Shown here: one piece after another, positions 6,932-13,861 of the stretch
Numbering within the stretch: the first letter of the stretch is position 1
How the letters are laid out: each line of letters starts with the position of its first letter
Source: UBA9715 sp045614225
GTDB taxonomy: Bacteria; Actinomycetota; Coriobacteriia; Coriobacteriales; Eggerthellaceae
Length of the DNA: 17,957 nt
Assembly: GCA_045614225.1 (NCBI GenBank)
Contig: JAZLCO010000132.1
Location: 1-17,957, forward strand
Direction: 5' to 3'
Notes under the pieces: generated by a model
Databases searched by the model: none
Told to the model about the DNA's origin: nothing
What the model saw: only the letters and a program-made list of their open reading frames with translations
Position numbers and translations under genes: made by a program

Positions 6932-8317
6932 ATGGGAGCGGTAGTGCTTGTAACGCTCGCACTTGTCGAAATAATCATGCTCGCAGCGAGCATGATTACG
7001 AAAACCTCTAAGCAGAAATGGCTGCAAGTTCGAACCATAGTAAGCGTGTGCGAAGCCTTTGCGCTCGCGCTGCTGATGGCGCTTCACGTCTCGAACATGG
7101 ACTTCGATTTCCGATGGATGGCATTACTTGCAATACTCTCCCTGCGGGCCGTTATCTCGCTCATCGTGTTTCTCGTCCGCCGCAACAAGGCAAGCGCGAA
7201 CGTTCCAAAACGCACCTCGAAAATGGTTTTGAACGTTATCGGAAGCATCTTGGTCATCGCCGTTTCAACCGTACCAGCACTGGTGTTTCCACCTTATGAG
7301 GGGCTTCCCACTACAGGAGAGTATGCCGTGAACGAGGCACATGCCATCATGGTCGACGCAACGCGGATGGACTCGTTCGAGCAAGACGGCAGCCATCGCG
7401 AAATCCCCGTATGGCTCTACTACCCCGACGCTCCCAATGCAGAGTCGAACACATTCTCGCTCGTGATCTTCTCTCATGGCGCTTTCGGCTACCACGAAAG
7501 CAACTACTCGTTATGCACCGAACTCGCAAGCCATGGATATGTAGTTGCCGCTTTGGACTACCCCCATCATGCCTTCTTCTCGACCGACACCCAGGGAAAC
7601 ACCGTCATCGTAGACGGGGATTTCATCAACCAAGCCATTGCTGCGCAAAACGGCGAGCTGTCAGATGAAGAATCGTATGCCCTCGAGCAGGGTTGGATGA
7701 ATCTGCGAATGGCCGACCTTGGATTCACGCTCGACACAATCGAAGCGGCAGTTCGCAATGGATCCGTAAATGGAGAGGCTTGGTTCTTTGATTCCGCCGA
7801 CCAAGAAGCCCAAATGCTCAAGGCGCTCCAACTCGTAAACGTTGACAAAATTGGCCTCGTCGGCCACTCGATGGGTGGAGCGACAAGCGTAGGTCAGGGA
7901 CGAGCACACAGCGAAGTTGACGCCGTAATCGACCTGGACGGCACCATGCTCACCGAACGTACGCTGAACAATGATGGCACGTACTCGTTCAACGAAGCGC
8001 CGTACCCTGCACCCATCCTCTCGGTCGACAACGAGAGCCATTACCAAAGTGGCTTGCAAGCGAAGGAACAAGGCTATCCGTATGTGAACAACGTCGTGCT
8101 CGACAACGCGACCGTATCTGCGCACACGTACTTCAAAGGTTCCGGCCATATGAACTTCACTGACTTGCCGCTCTTCTCACCGATGCTCGCATCCATGCTC
8201 GGCACAGGCGATATTGATGCCCGAGCATGCATTGAACAAACGAACGCACTCGCGCTTGCTTGGTTCGACGAGCATCTGAAAGGCAGCGGTCAGGCATCTG
8301 TCGCTGAAAGCTATTAA
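6932..8317 (+). CDS. Membrane-anchored alpha/beta hydrolase, PAF-acetylhydrolase/dienelactone-hydrolase-like
   Basis: This 461-residue protein begins with about four hydrophobic segments (roughly 2-22, 35-53, 62-83, 99-119), followed by a hydrolase domain. It shows SHGAFG (181-186, oxyanion region), GHSMGG with nucleophile Ser313, DLDG (334-337) with Asp334 or Asp336 as the acid, and GSGHMNF with His406. The EIPVWLYYPD opening and the triad layout match the platelet-activating-factor acetylhydrolase-like group, which hydrolyses short-chain or oxidised lipid esters; the true substrate is unknown. The catalytic domain is tethered to the membrane, probably on the outer face. ATG 6932 follows AAAGGA at normal distance. 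It is co-transcribed with the upstream TetR gene and convergent with the radical SAM gene. Confidence 0.85.
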   Translation: MGAVVLVTLALVEIIMLAASMITKTSKQKWLQVRTIVSVCEAFALALLMALHVSNMDFDFRWMALLAILSLRAVISLIVFLVRRNKASANVPKRTSKMVLNVIGSILVIAVSTVPALVFPPYEGLPTTGEYAVNEAHAIMVDATRMDSFEQDGSHREIPVWLYYPDAPNAESNTFSLVIFSHGAFGYHESNYSLCTELASHGYVVAALDYPHHAFFSTDTQGNTVIVDGDFINQAIAAQNGELSDEESYALEQGWMNLRMADLGFTLDTIEAAVRNGSVNGEAWFFDSADQEAQMLKALQLVNVDKIGLVGHSMGGATSVGQGRAHSEVDAVIDLDGTMLTERTLNNDGTYSFNEAPYPAPILSVDNESHYQSGLQAKEQGYPYVNNVVLDNATVSAHTYFKGSGHMNFTDLPLFSPMLASMLGTGDIDARACIEQTNALALAWFDEHLKGSGQASVAESY

Positions 8318-8437
8318 GCAGAAAAGGATTATTCCGATTTCTGAGAGCCTTCAGACATGACGCTCGAAAACTGTCCGGTCTCGCGCGTAGCATCCAGTTG
8401 GTCAAACATGCTGCAACTATGATGTGCACAAGCTTGG
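8318..8437. other. Convergent intergenic region, nothing firm
   Basis: These 120 nt separate the ends of the hydrolase (+) and radical SAM (-) genes. A short TCTGA/TCAGA inverted repeat without a T-tract and a 26-codon minus frame without a ribosome binding site were the only patterns found; neither is called. Confidence 0.4.
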
Positions 8438-9277
8438 CTATCGGGCCCGCCGCGGTGAGAGCCATTCATCTTCAGCGAACTTCGAGCGCTCCCATGGCAT
8501 GACCGTGAGGGATTCGTTGTCGCAAAAGCGGCACATTGGATGCGACTTGCGACGAAATGTTTCGATATCATCAGTCGAGGCGATGCGTTCTAGGGGAAGC
8601 GAGTCTTCCGGGCAATCATGCATGTCGTACCCGAATCGCTTAGAAAAATATTCATGATGGGCAGTCGCCTGGCAAGGCCAGATCGCGCCATGAGAAAGCT
8701 GCAAAAAGTGCCCGCCGAAGGGGCAAGCTACGAATGATTCTGCAGGGCTACATCCGCCGTCAGGATCAAGCGCGAGGCGCACGAACAACTCCCTCTCCTC
8801 GCACATGCCCGTGATGTCCTGGTTGAACCGAGCTTGTGCGCCCTTTGCCTGAACGAAATCGATGAGCGCGTTGTAATCAAGGTGTATCGGATACGGCGAG
8901 ATCGTGAGATCCACCTCACACTCGATGAGCGCACTCCAGAAATCCTCGCCAATGCGTTTGAGCAGGAGGCCATTCGTGCAGAGAGCTAAGAGGATGTTTG
9001 GAACGTGTCGACGCGTCATGCGTATGATCTCGACGATTTGCGGGTGCAAAAGCGGTTCGCCTCCCATGAGAACGATTGCATCGAAGTAGCTGCTCACGTC
9101 TTCAATGGAGGAGAACCGTATCAAATCATTCTCGTATTCATCGAGATCGAGAAAGGTCACCTCTGCAAGCGGCGCAAAGTGCATACAGCCAGCACAGCGC
9201 AAGTTGCAATGGCCACAAACCTGCACATCGATAACCGGCTTCATCGCCAACAAGGCCAGCCGTTCATCAAAGCTCAT
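8438..9277 (-). CDS. Radical SAM protein with C-terminal cysteine region, candidate RiPP maturase
   Basis: Counting from ATG 9277, this is 279 residues. It carries the radical SAM CNLRCAGC motif (C24/C28/C31, with an extra C21), MGGEPL (71-76, SAM binding) and CTNGLL (100-105). A C-terminal cysteine set C176, C185, C202, C222, C249 and C252 includes CPFGG..GAIWPC and MCRFC, suggesting an auxiliary Fe-S (twitch/SPASM-like) site. Such enzymes often install radical crosslinks or epimerisations in peptides. It lies 87 nt downstream of a Nif11-type precursor on the same strand, which makes a RiPP role likely but unproven. The start is uncertain: ATG 9277 lacks a strong ribosome binding site, and a TTG at 9301 (AGGG upstream) would add 8 residues. 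Confidence 0.8.
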   Translation of the reverse strand: MSFDERLALLAMKPVIDVQVCGHCNLRCAGCMHFAPLAEVTFLDLDEYENDLIRFSSIEDVSSYFDAIVLMGGEPLLHPQIVEIIRMTRRHVPNILLALCTNGLLLKRIGEDFWSALIECEVDLTISPYPIHLDYNALIDFVQAKGAQARFNQDITGMCEERELFVRLALDPDGGCSPAESFVACPFGGHFLQLSHGAIWPCQATAHHEYFSKRFGYDMHDCPEDSLPLERIASTDDIETFRRKSHPMCRFCDNESLTVMPWERSKFAEDEWLSPRRAR

Positions 9278-9325
9278 GCCATATGGAGAAGCTTCAGCCA
9301 AAACTAGCCCTATCAGAATCGCCCA

Positions 9326-9348
9326 AAAACCCCTTGCAAGGCCCTTGC
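9326..9348 (-). terminator. Weak hairpin between the RiPP precursor and radical SAM genes (possible attenuator)
   Basis: On the minus strand GCAAG / CTTGC (9344-9348 with 9336-9340) forms a short hairpin with a 3-nt loop, followed six bases later by five Ts. Partial terminators between a precursor gene and its enzyme are a known way to make more peptide than enzyme. The stem is short, so confidence is low. Confidence 0.28.
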
Positions 9349-9364
9349 TGGAAACACAATAAGG

Positions 9365-9575
9365 CTAGCAATAACCTTTCATATCTTTTCTGGCGCAATA
9401 GTTTGCGCACTCCTCGGGATCGCACGAATACCAAATTGTGCCACCCGAGACGGCATCAAGCTGGTCATCGGTAAGCTCCACGCCCTCGTTCTTGGCCAGC
9501 TCGAAAAGCTCCTCAGTCGTCTTGCAAGCGAGCACTTTTTTCCTTCAACTCCGGCGACAAACCCTCGAGATCCAT
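9365..9575 (-). pseudogene. Nif11-type leader RiPP precursor peptide, frame broken by one base
   Basis: From ATG 9575, preceded by AGGAGG (9583-9588) at 7 nt, the frame reads MDLEGLSPELKEK and then stops early after about 20 codons. If one T is dropped from the six-T run at 9536-9541 (A6 on the coding strand), a 69-residue peptide appears. Its 45-residue leader contains VLACKTTEELFELAKNEG and ELTDDQLDAVSGG, matching Nif11-like leaders that end in a double-glycine cleavage site. A 24-residue core follows, starting TIWYSCDPEEC, with cysteines at core positions 6, 11, 15 and 24 and ending KGYC. The product would be cleaved and probably modified by the adjacent radical SAM enzyme. The extra base may be a sequencing error, a real inactivating mutation or a slippage switch. 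Confidence 0.8.
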
Positions 9576-9664
9576 TGTTGCTCCTCCTGTCATTTGCCAA
9601 TCCTTGCCCAATGTAACGTCTTCGTCTTTTTTACGCGCTTTGAAGTAAGAATATCTTTGGGTTT

Positions 9665-9679
9665 TTAATGGCCCATTAA
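9665..9679. promoter_or_regulatory. 15-bp palindrome between divergent RiPP and zinc-ribbon frames
   Basis: TTAATGG C CCATTAA is a perfect inverted repeat about 90 nt upstream of the precursor start and at the beginning of the plus-strand zinc-ribbon frame. Its symmetry and position suggest an operator for a dimeric regulator controlling one or both directions. No regulator gene is adjacent. Confidence 0.45.
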
Positions 9680-9794
9680 GTGGATAGTCAGCAGATCAAC
9701 GACCAAGTGCCCCGAGTGCAAATTCTTCTTCGACAAAGAAGAGGGAAAGGATTGGCAGAAATGTCCAAGGTGCGGCAAGGTGTTTCTTGATTAG
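9675..9794 (+). CDS. Mini zinc-ribbon reading frame (start uncertain, possibly truncated or frameshifted)
   Basis: The open frame ends at TAG 9792-9794 and encodes TTKCPECKFFFDKEEG followed by KDWQKCPRCGKVFLD, two CPxC knuckles 15 residues apart, a compact zinc-ribbon pattern. After an upstream in-frame TAA at 9666 there is no ATG, GTG or TTG before the first knuckle, only ATT (9675) and ATA (9684). A GTG at 9680 lies in another frame (MDSQQIND...), so a lost base is another possibility. A strong terminator follows at 9849-9877, which supports transcription in this direction. Function unknown. Confidence 0.4.
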   Translation: MKWIVSRSTTKCPECKFFFDKEEGKDWQKCPRCGKVFLD

Positions 9795-9848
9795 CCGCAG
9801 TTCTCGATCTTGGCTCACCAAAGCTAAAGAAGTCCAGCTTTTTCATAG

Positions 9849-9877
9849 GCCCCGCCAAGTCCTGGCGGGGCTTTCTT
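9849..9877 (+). terminator. Strong intrinsic terminator
   Basis: GCCCCGCCA (9849-9857) pairs perfectly with TGGCGGGGC (9863-9871) around a 5-nt loop, followed by TTTCTT. It closes the plus-strand zinc-ribbon unit and separates it from the ogt gene on the other strand. The minus-strand side has no T-tract directly after the stem. Confidence 0.85.
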
Positions 9878-9900
9878 GCAAAACAGTGCTACTCCATGGA

Positions 9901-10464
9901 CTATTGGCCCCAGCTAGCGGGATCGATAGCAGTGCCGCGCTTCGGGCGGTAAAAGCGCGACATATCGACGCCCTCATGCTCGAGCAGTTTCACCTTCATG
10001 TCGATGCCCCCGCCGAAACCGGTAAGGCTGCCGTCGGCGCCGACGACGCGGTGGCACGGGGCGATGATGCAGAGTGGATTGTGCCCCACAGCCCCGCCCA
10101 CGGCGCGCGCAGAAGAGCGCTTGCCCGTCTCGGATACGATACGCTTCGCGATGTCGCCATAGGTGGTCGTCTGCCCGTAGGGGATGTCGAGCATGGCCTC
10201 GCGCACGCGCAGTTGGAAAGGGGTCGCGTTCGCCGCGAGCGGAAGCTCGCGCGGATCGGGTTCCTCGCCCGCAAAGTACCGGTCGAGCCATCTGCGCGCC
10301 TGGTCGAACACGGGCAGGTCATCTCTTGGCTCCATCTCGCCGTTGACGCCGTAGCCGAAGTAGCGGTCGTTTCCGAACCAGCAGCCCACGATGGCCTCGC
10401 CGTCGCTTGCCAGCGTGAGCGGACCGATGAGGTCGGACTCGTATTCGGTGCGGAAGGTTGTCAT
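9901..10464 (-). CDS. ogt: Methylated-DNA--protein-cysteine S-methyltransferase
   Basis: This 187-residue protein carries the family signature PCHRV (136-140) with the acceptor Cys137, and the DNA-binding segment around PYGQTTTYGDIA (95-106) and ARAVGGAVGHNP (119-130). It transfers O6-alkyl groups from guanine irreversibly to its own cysteine. ATG 10464 overlaps the stop of the upstream Ada-AlkA gene (ATGA), and GGAG sits about 10 nt upstream, so the two are translationally coupled. In E. coli Ada the methyltransferase is the C-terminal half of Ada; here that activity is a separate protein beside an Ada N-domain/AlkA fusion. Confidence 0.95.
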   Translation of the reverse strand: MTTFRTEYESDLIGPLTLASDGEAIVGCWFGNDRYFGYGVNGEMEPRDDLPVFDQARRWLDRYFAGEEPDPRELPLAANATPFQLRVREAMLDIPYGQTTTYGDIAKRIVSETGKRSSARAVGGAVGHNPLCIIAPCHRVVGADGSLTGFGGGIDMKVKLLEHEGVDMSRFYRPKRGTAIDPASWGQ

Positions 10465-12059
10465 AATGGTTGTTCTCCTTTCGGTTTCGATGCCTGGTTT
10501 CCAAGCGAGTTCCACAGACTGATTACTGCATAGCTGCGCCACGGCCGGCACGGTTCTACGGCTTCGGTTCGTTCTTTCGGCGACATATCGGGAAGGGCAT
10601 GTGCGACGCCGGAGTCCTTCTCCAGGAACGCATCGGGATACGAGTACGCGCGCATCGCGATGTAATTAGCCGTCCAGGGACCGATGCCCTTCACCGACAA
10701 GAGCGTGCTCATTTGTTCAATTGGGTCGGCAAGTGAATCGAAGCTAAGTTGACCTGACTCCACCATTTGGGCGATATCTGCTATGACCGAAGAGCGCGTG
10801 CGAATGACGCCGAGCGGGCCTAACGTTCCTGCGAGGTCATCGATGGCGGCGATTTCCCGCGCGGAGGGCCAAGCGAGGTCGAGACCCTCGATGCCGGTTT
10901 GGACTTGCTGGCCGATCGCCTCGACGATGCGGGCCGCAAGCTTGTTGGCTGCGGCAACGCTCACCTGCTGGCCGAGCACGGCGCGGCAGCACGTCTCAAA
11001 AGCATCGAAGCACCCCGGCAAGCGCGTCCCGCACACATTCGCCCCAGGACGTATCGTGTTGAGCGCAGCGAGACCTCCGAACACGGTCTCCGGGTCGCAG
11101 TCGAGGTCGAACATCCTGCGCACGCGGGCCACCACAATCGAAGTTGCCGGCAACAGCGACTCAGCTATAGAGAGCACGAGCGCGTTGTGCATAGGGTCGT
11201 GTTCCACCCGTATCCAACCCGAAACCTCGCCGCCATCGGGCAGCACCATGCGAGCCGTGCGTGCATACGACCCGTCACCCACTACCTCGACGCCGGCGAG
11301 CGCACGGTCGCGGAAGAACGCCAGCAGTTCGCCGAAACGCAGAGGGGGCCGATAGCCGAGCCTCAGCCTGATTGCCGCCCCAGCGCCGATAACGTCAGCA
11401 CTGCGGTTCTTCGTAAGCCTTCGCTGCTCTGACGGCACCAGACTGTAATGGCTCTTGAACGCGTCGTTGAACCTGCGCGTGCTCTTGAAGCCTGCCGCCT
11501 TCGCGACCTCCGCCATGGGAAGGTCGGTGTCGGCGAGCATCGCTTTCGCGAGCATCAGCCGGCACGTCGTGAGGAATTGCATGGGTGTGACGCCGAACTC
11601 GTCTTGGAACACGCGGCGGACATGGCGGTCGGTGTATCCGAGGCGGGTGGACAGCCTCTCCAGGCCATCTCCCGCTGTGCATTCCTCTTGGATCATTGCG
11701 GCTGCCCGCCGCGCAAGGCTTTTGCGGGCATCGGCGCTCGACAGGCCGGGGGCCGTTTCCGGACGGCACACCAGGCAGGGGCGGTAGCCCGCCTCTTCGG
11801 CTTCTGCTGCGGTTGCGTAGAACGTGACATTCTCGATCTTCGCATGGTAGGGGCACACCGGCCTGCAGTAGATGCCGGTGCTCGATATCGCCGCATACAC
11901 CCGCCCGTCGAAGCGAGCGTCGCGCGCCTCGAACGCGCTGTAAATTGCTCGCTTGCGCTCGGGCGAGTCGTTCAGAGACTCCGACGTCAATCCAGCACCT
12001 AAGTATTCAAAAGCGGCTTTGCGTTCCGCGGAGTCTTGCATAAACGACTTGTCTTTCAT
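10461..12059 (-). CDS. alkA: Ada metal-binding / AraC HTH / AlkA DNA-3-methyladenine glycosylase fusion
   Basis: This 532-residue fusion has an Ada N-terminal zinc domain with C65, C69, C95 and C98, where C65 would accept methyl groups from phosphotriesters and switch the protein on. An AraC-type HTH follows (about 132-214, including LGYTDRHVRRVFQDEFG and AEVAKAAGFKSTRRF). Next come the AlkA N-terminal domain (about 230-345) and an HhH-GPD glycosylase domain with VKGIGPWTANYI (456-467) and catalytic Asp482 (LEKDSGV). It therefore joins damage sensing, transcription activation and removal of 3-methyladenine-type bases. I prefer the start at 12059 over 12101, since GGCGGGAAGG precedes it. It overlaps ogt by 4 nt. 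A stem-loop at 12121-12164 lies upstream and may be its regulatory site. Confidence 0.93.
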   Translation of the reverse strand: MKDKSFMQDSAERKAAFEYLGAGLTSESLNDSPERKRAIYSAFEARDARFDGRVYAAISSTGIYCRPVCPYHAKIENVTFYATAAEAEEAGYRPCLVCRPETAPGLSSADARKSLARRAAAMIQEECTAGDGLERLSTRLGYTDRHVRRVFQDEFGVTPMQFLTTCRLMLAKAMLADTDLPMAEVAKAAGFKSTRRFNDAFKSHYSLVPSEQRRLTKNRSADVIGAGAAIRLRLGYRPPLRFGELLAFFRDRALAGVEVVGDGSYARTARMVLPDGGEVSGWIRVEHDPMHNALVLSIAESLLPATSIVVARVRRMFDLDCDPETVFGGLAALNTIRPGANVCGTRLPGCFDAFETCCRAVLGQQVSVAAANKLAARIVEAIGQQVQTGIEGLDLAWPSAREIAAIDDLAGTLGPLGVIRTRSSVIADIAQMVESGQLSFDSLADPIEQMSTLLSVKGIGPWTANYIAMRAYSYPDAFLEKDSGVAHALPDMSPKERTEAVEPCRPWRSYAVISLWNSLGNQASKPKGEQPL

Positions 12060-12120
12060 CCTTCCCGCCTTTCTTTCGATGCAAATGTAACCGATGAGCA
12101 TTCGAATGAATAGCCAAAAT

Positions 12121-12164
12121 CGGACATCGATTCAATCGTTGTCATACTACGATTTCGATGTCCG
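12121..12164. promoter_or_regulatory. Long stem-loop between the ada-alkA and NimA-like genes
   Basis: CGGACATCGA (12121-12130) pairs perfectly with TCGATGTCCG (12155-12164), and AATCG (12134-12138) with CGATT (12150-12154), giving 15 paired bases with one 3-nt bulge and an 11-nt loop. It lies 62 nt upstream of the ada-alkA start and 86 nt upstream of the divergent gene. It could be an Ada-responsive operator or a leader structure. It does not contain the E. coli Ada box. Confidence 0.5.
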
Positions 12165-12249
12165 AAAACGGCTAGCTCGCATGCCGTTGCACGGGTAGAA
12201 TCGACGACGTTATCAACCACCAACCACCGGCAAAAGGGAGGCCAAGGCT

Positions 12250-12726
12250 ATGAGAAGGAAGAACCGCGAAGTTACGGACATGAATGAAATCCTTGACATC
12301 CTGCGGTGCTGCGACACGATCCGTCTCGGATTGACTGGCGCGGACGGCCCCTACGTGGTTCCTGTTTCGTTCGGGCTCGACCTGAGCGGCGAGAAGCCTG
12401 TTGTTTACTTCCATTGCGCTCGCAAGGGCATGAAGGTCGATCTGTTGGCATCCGACAAGCGCGTGTGCATCGAAGGCGACATCTTCCTCGGCTACGAAGT
12501 GGAGACGCATGGCATAACGACGCGCTACGAGAGCGCAATTGGCTTCGGGGAATGCGAGGTTGTCGAGGACGACGCTGAGATTCTCAAAGGTCTGCAGCTG
12601 ATCTGCGAGCACTGCGGTTTCGAAGACGTGCCGCTCGACACCTGCTGGGGGCTCTCTGCCGTGCGCATCTACCGCATCACGCTCGACGCCATCACGGGCA
12701 AGCGCAACTTGCCTGGCAGCGAATAA
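12250..12726 (+). CDS. NimA-like / pyridoxamine 5'-phosphate oxidase-family flavin-binding protein
   Basis: This 158-residue protein is a split-barrel flavoprotein. The opening ILRCCDTIRLGLTGADGPYVVPVSFGLD and the following VVYFHCARKGMKVDLLASDKRVCIEGD are typical of the group that includes 5-nitroimidazole-resistance (Nim) proteins, which bind FMN or a related cofactor and may reduce nitro groups or act as small oxidoreductases. Further conserved-looking parts are TTRYESAIGFGECEVVEDDAE and the C-terminal VRIYRITLDAITGKRN. ATG 12250 follows GGGAGG at 8 nt; an alternative ATG at 12280 lacks a site. Drug resistance should not be inferred from family membership. A terminator hairpin follows at 12777. 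Confidence 0.87.
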   Translation: MRRKNREVTDMNEILDILRCCDTIRLGLTGADGPYVVPVSFGLDLSGEKPVVYFHCARKGMKVDLLASDKRVCIEGDIFLGYEVETHGITTRYESAIGFGECEVVEDDAEILKGLQLICEHCGFEDVPLDTCWGLSAVRIYRITLDAITGKRNLPGSE

Positions 12727-12750
12727 AAGGCATTCCAGGTTGCCTCATAG

Positions 12751-13100
12751 CTTAGAATGGCTTCCTGAGGCTTAAGAAACCCCTCTGCAAAGCGCGTCTC
12801 AGCAGAGGGGTTTAGCATGTTTAGCTGGGGAAATGTGCTCTTTCGTCACTCCCACTCAATGGTTCCCGCTTTTCCGACTCGTGCTCTCTCGTCCATATCG
12901 TATCAGTCCGTGCTGCCACGTCCGAAGAAATCCCCTGATTTCGCGCTTCGGGGTGGTAGCCAGTTGGTAGCCAGAAAGTGGCTACCACCCTGGTAGCCAG
13001 TGATGGGGAGTAAATGCTTCCGGTATGGGGAGCAAACGCTCTAACCTGCGGAAATAGGTGGTAGCCAGTCCTGGATAATCGCGAAGTGGCTACCACCCCC
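12751..13100 (+). repeat. Dispersed intergenic element, copy 1 (about 350 bp)
   Basis: This stretch is matched by 14682-15042 in the same orientation. Shared landmarks in order are: CTTAG(A/G)A(T/A)GGCTT; a terminator-like hairpin; CGT..TCCCACT.(A)ATGGTTCCC; CTCGTCCAT.TCGTAT; GTGCTGCCACGTCCG; then GGTGGTAGCCA hairpins and ATGGGGAG(T/C)AAA(T/C)GCT units. Hairpin 1 pairs 12952-12962 with 12979-12989; hairpin 2 pairs 13057-13067 with 13087-13097, both GGTGGTAGCCA / TGGCTACCACC. The 16-nt ATGGGGAGTAAA-type unit occurs twice. It begins 25 nt after the NimA-like stop. Minus-strand reading frames exist but look incidental. It could be a structured RNA, a miniature mobile element or a 3'-end regulatory element; nothing known is matched with certainty. 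Confidence 0.85.
12777..12813 (+). terminator. Terminator-like hairpin after the NimA-like gene, part of repeat copy 1
   Basis: AAACCCCTCTGC (12777-12788) pairs with GCAGAGGGGTTT (12802-12813) around a 13-nt loop. The tail is TTTAGCATGTTTA, weak but adequate. The flanking As on the left make it potentially bidirectional. The equivalent position of copy 2 has a different but also fully paired stem. Confidence 0.75.
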
Positions 13101-13151
13101 GAGAACGGCTCCTCCGAAGCCGTTTGCCAAAACATGGGAAATGATGGTTGA

Positions 13152-13192
13152 GGGTCGCCAAGCGGCAGCCGAACTGACGACCCCTTTTGTTA
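13152..13192 (+). terminator. Weak terminator-like hairpin downstream of repeat copy 1
   Basis: GGGTCG (13152-13157) pairs with CGACCC (13178-13183) over a 20-nt loop, followed by CTTTTGTT. It could end a plus-strand transcript of the repeat element. A second small stem AACGGCT/AGCCGTT lies at about 13104-13124. The rest of 13101-13238 shows nothing else. Confidence 0.3.
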
Positions 13193-13238
13193 CTTCAATC
13201 ATCAGACGGCTGGAGCGACCATGCTATTTGCAAGACCG

Positions 13239-13823
13239 TCACGAACCATACTTCTCAACGAGCTGTTCGATAGCGGCAAGCACACCTCTGCCTAGGGGCC
13301 TGCCCGGCAACGAGGTGATGTAGCTCATGTCGTAGTCCTCCGACTGCAAGGCGATCACCGACATCGCACCGTGCAACACAAACGATAGGTCGTACGCGTC
13401 CTCCTTCGAAAGGTCGCCCTTCCGAACGCCGATGAGGCCGAGCCAGAACTCCTCGAACGTATCGTAGAAGAGCCTGTGCAGGACCGGGGACTCGCTGGAC
13501 ACGAACAGGCGGATCCTCTTCCATCGCTCGCCGACCGCGAGGTATGCCAGGGCCTCTCCGAGAGGGGGCTGGTCGCCAGCACCCAGGTTGTCTCGTATCG
13601 CCGAGGGGATCTCGGAGAGCTTCTCGGCGTCGAGCGCGTCCTTCGCAAGTTCCTCCATGTTCGCGTAGTGGTAGTAGAAGGTATTGGGGTTGACGCTTGC
13701 GGCATGCGATATCGCCTTCACGGTGATGCGGTTGTAGCCTTCGCTCGCCAGCAAGTCCCAGAATCCCTCGCGTAGGCGCTCCCTTGCAGTGAGCCGGTCA
13801 CCGCGATACGCAGGTCTTGCCAT
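13239..13823 (-). CDS. TetR-family transcriptional regulator
   Basis: This 194-residue protein has an N-terminal HTH (about 33-52: ITVKAISHAASVNPNTFYYHY) followed by NMEELAKDAL and a helical effector domain. The start at 13823 has GAGAGG seven bases upstream; a TTG at 13841 is less likely. It is divergent from the HXXEE membrane protein gene, with a 112-nt shared region that contains two overlapping inverted repeats, so it probably represses both itself and that gene. The ligand is unknown. The pair is bracketed by the two copies of the dispersed element. Confidence 0.9.
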   Translation of the reverse strand: MARPAYRGDRLTARERLREGFWDLLASEGYNRITVKAISHAASVNPNTFYYHYANMEELAKDALDAEKLSEIPSAIRDNLGAGDQPPLGEALAYLAVGERWKRIRLFVSSESPVLHRLFYDTFEEFWLGLIGVRKGDLSKEDAYDLSFVLHGAMSVIALQSEDYDMSYITSLPGRPLGRGVLAAIEQLVEKYGS

Positions 13824-13861
13824 CGTACGTCCTCTCGACAATTGGTGAAAACCGTTGAATT

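Noticed and set aside
8329..8409. A 26-codon minus-strand frame (MFDQLDATRETG...) after the radical SAM gene, considered as a second small peptide.
   Set aside because: No ribosome binding site, no leader or double-glycine motif, no cysteines.
9536..9541. Programmed -1 frameshifting at the AAAAAAG run of the RiPP precursor.
   Set aside because: The frame phase does not fit the A-AAA-AAG slippery heptamer, and restoring the frame needs a +1 shift or loss of one base, not -1.
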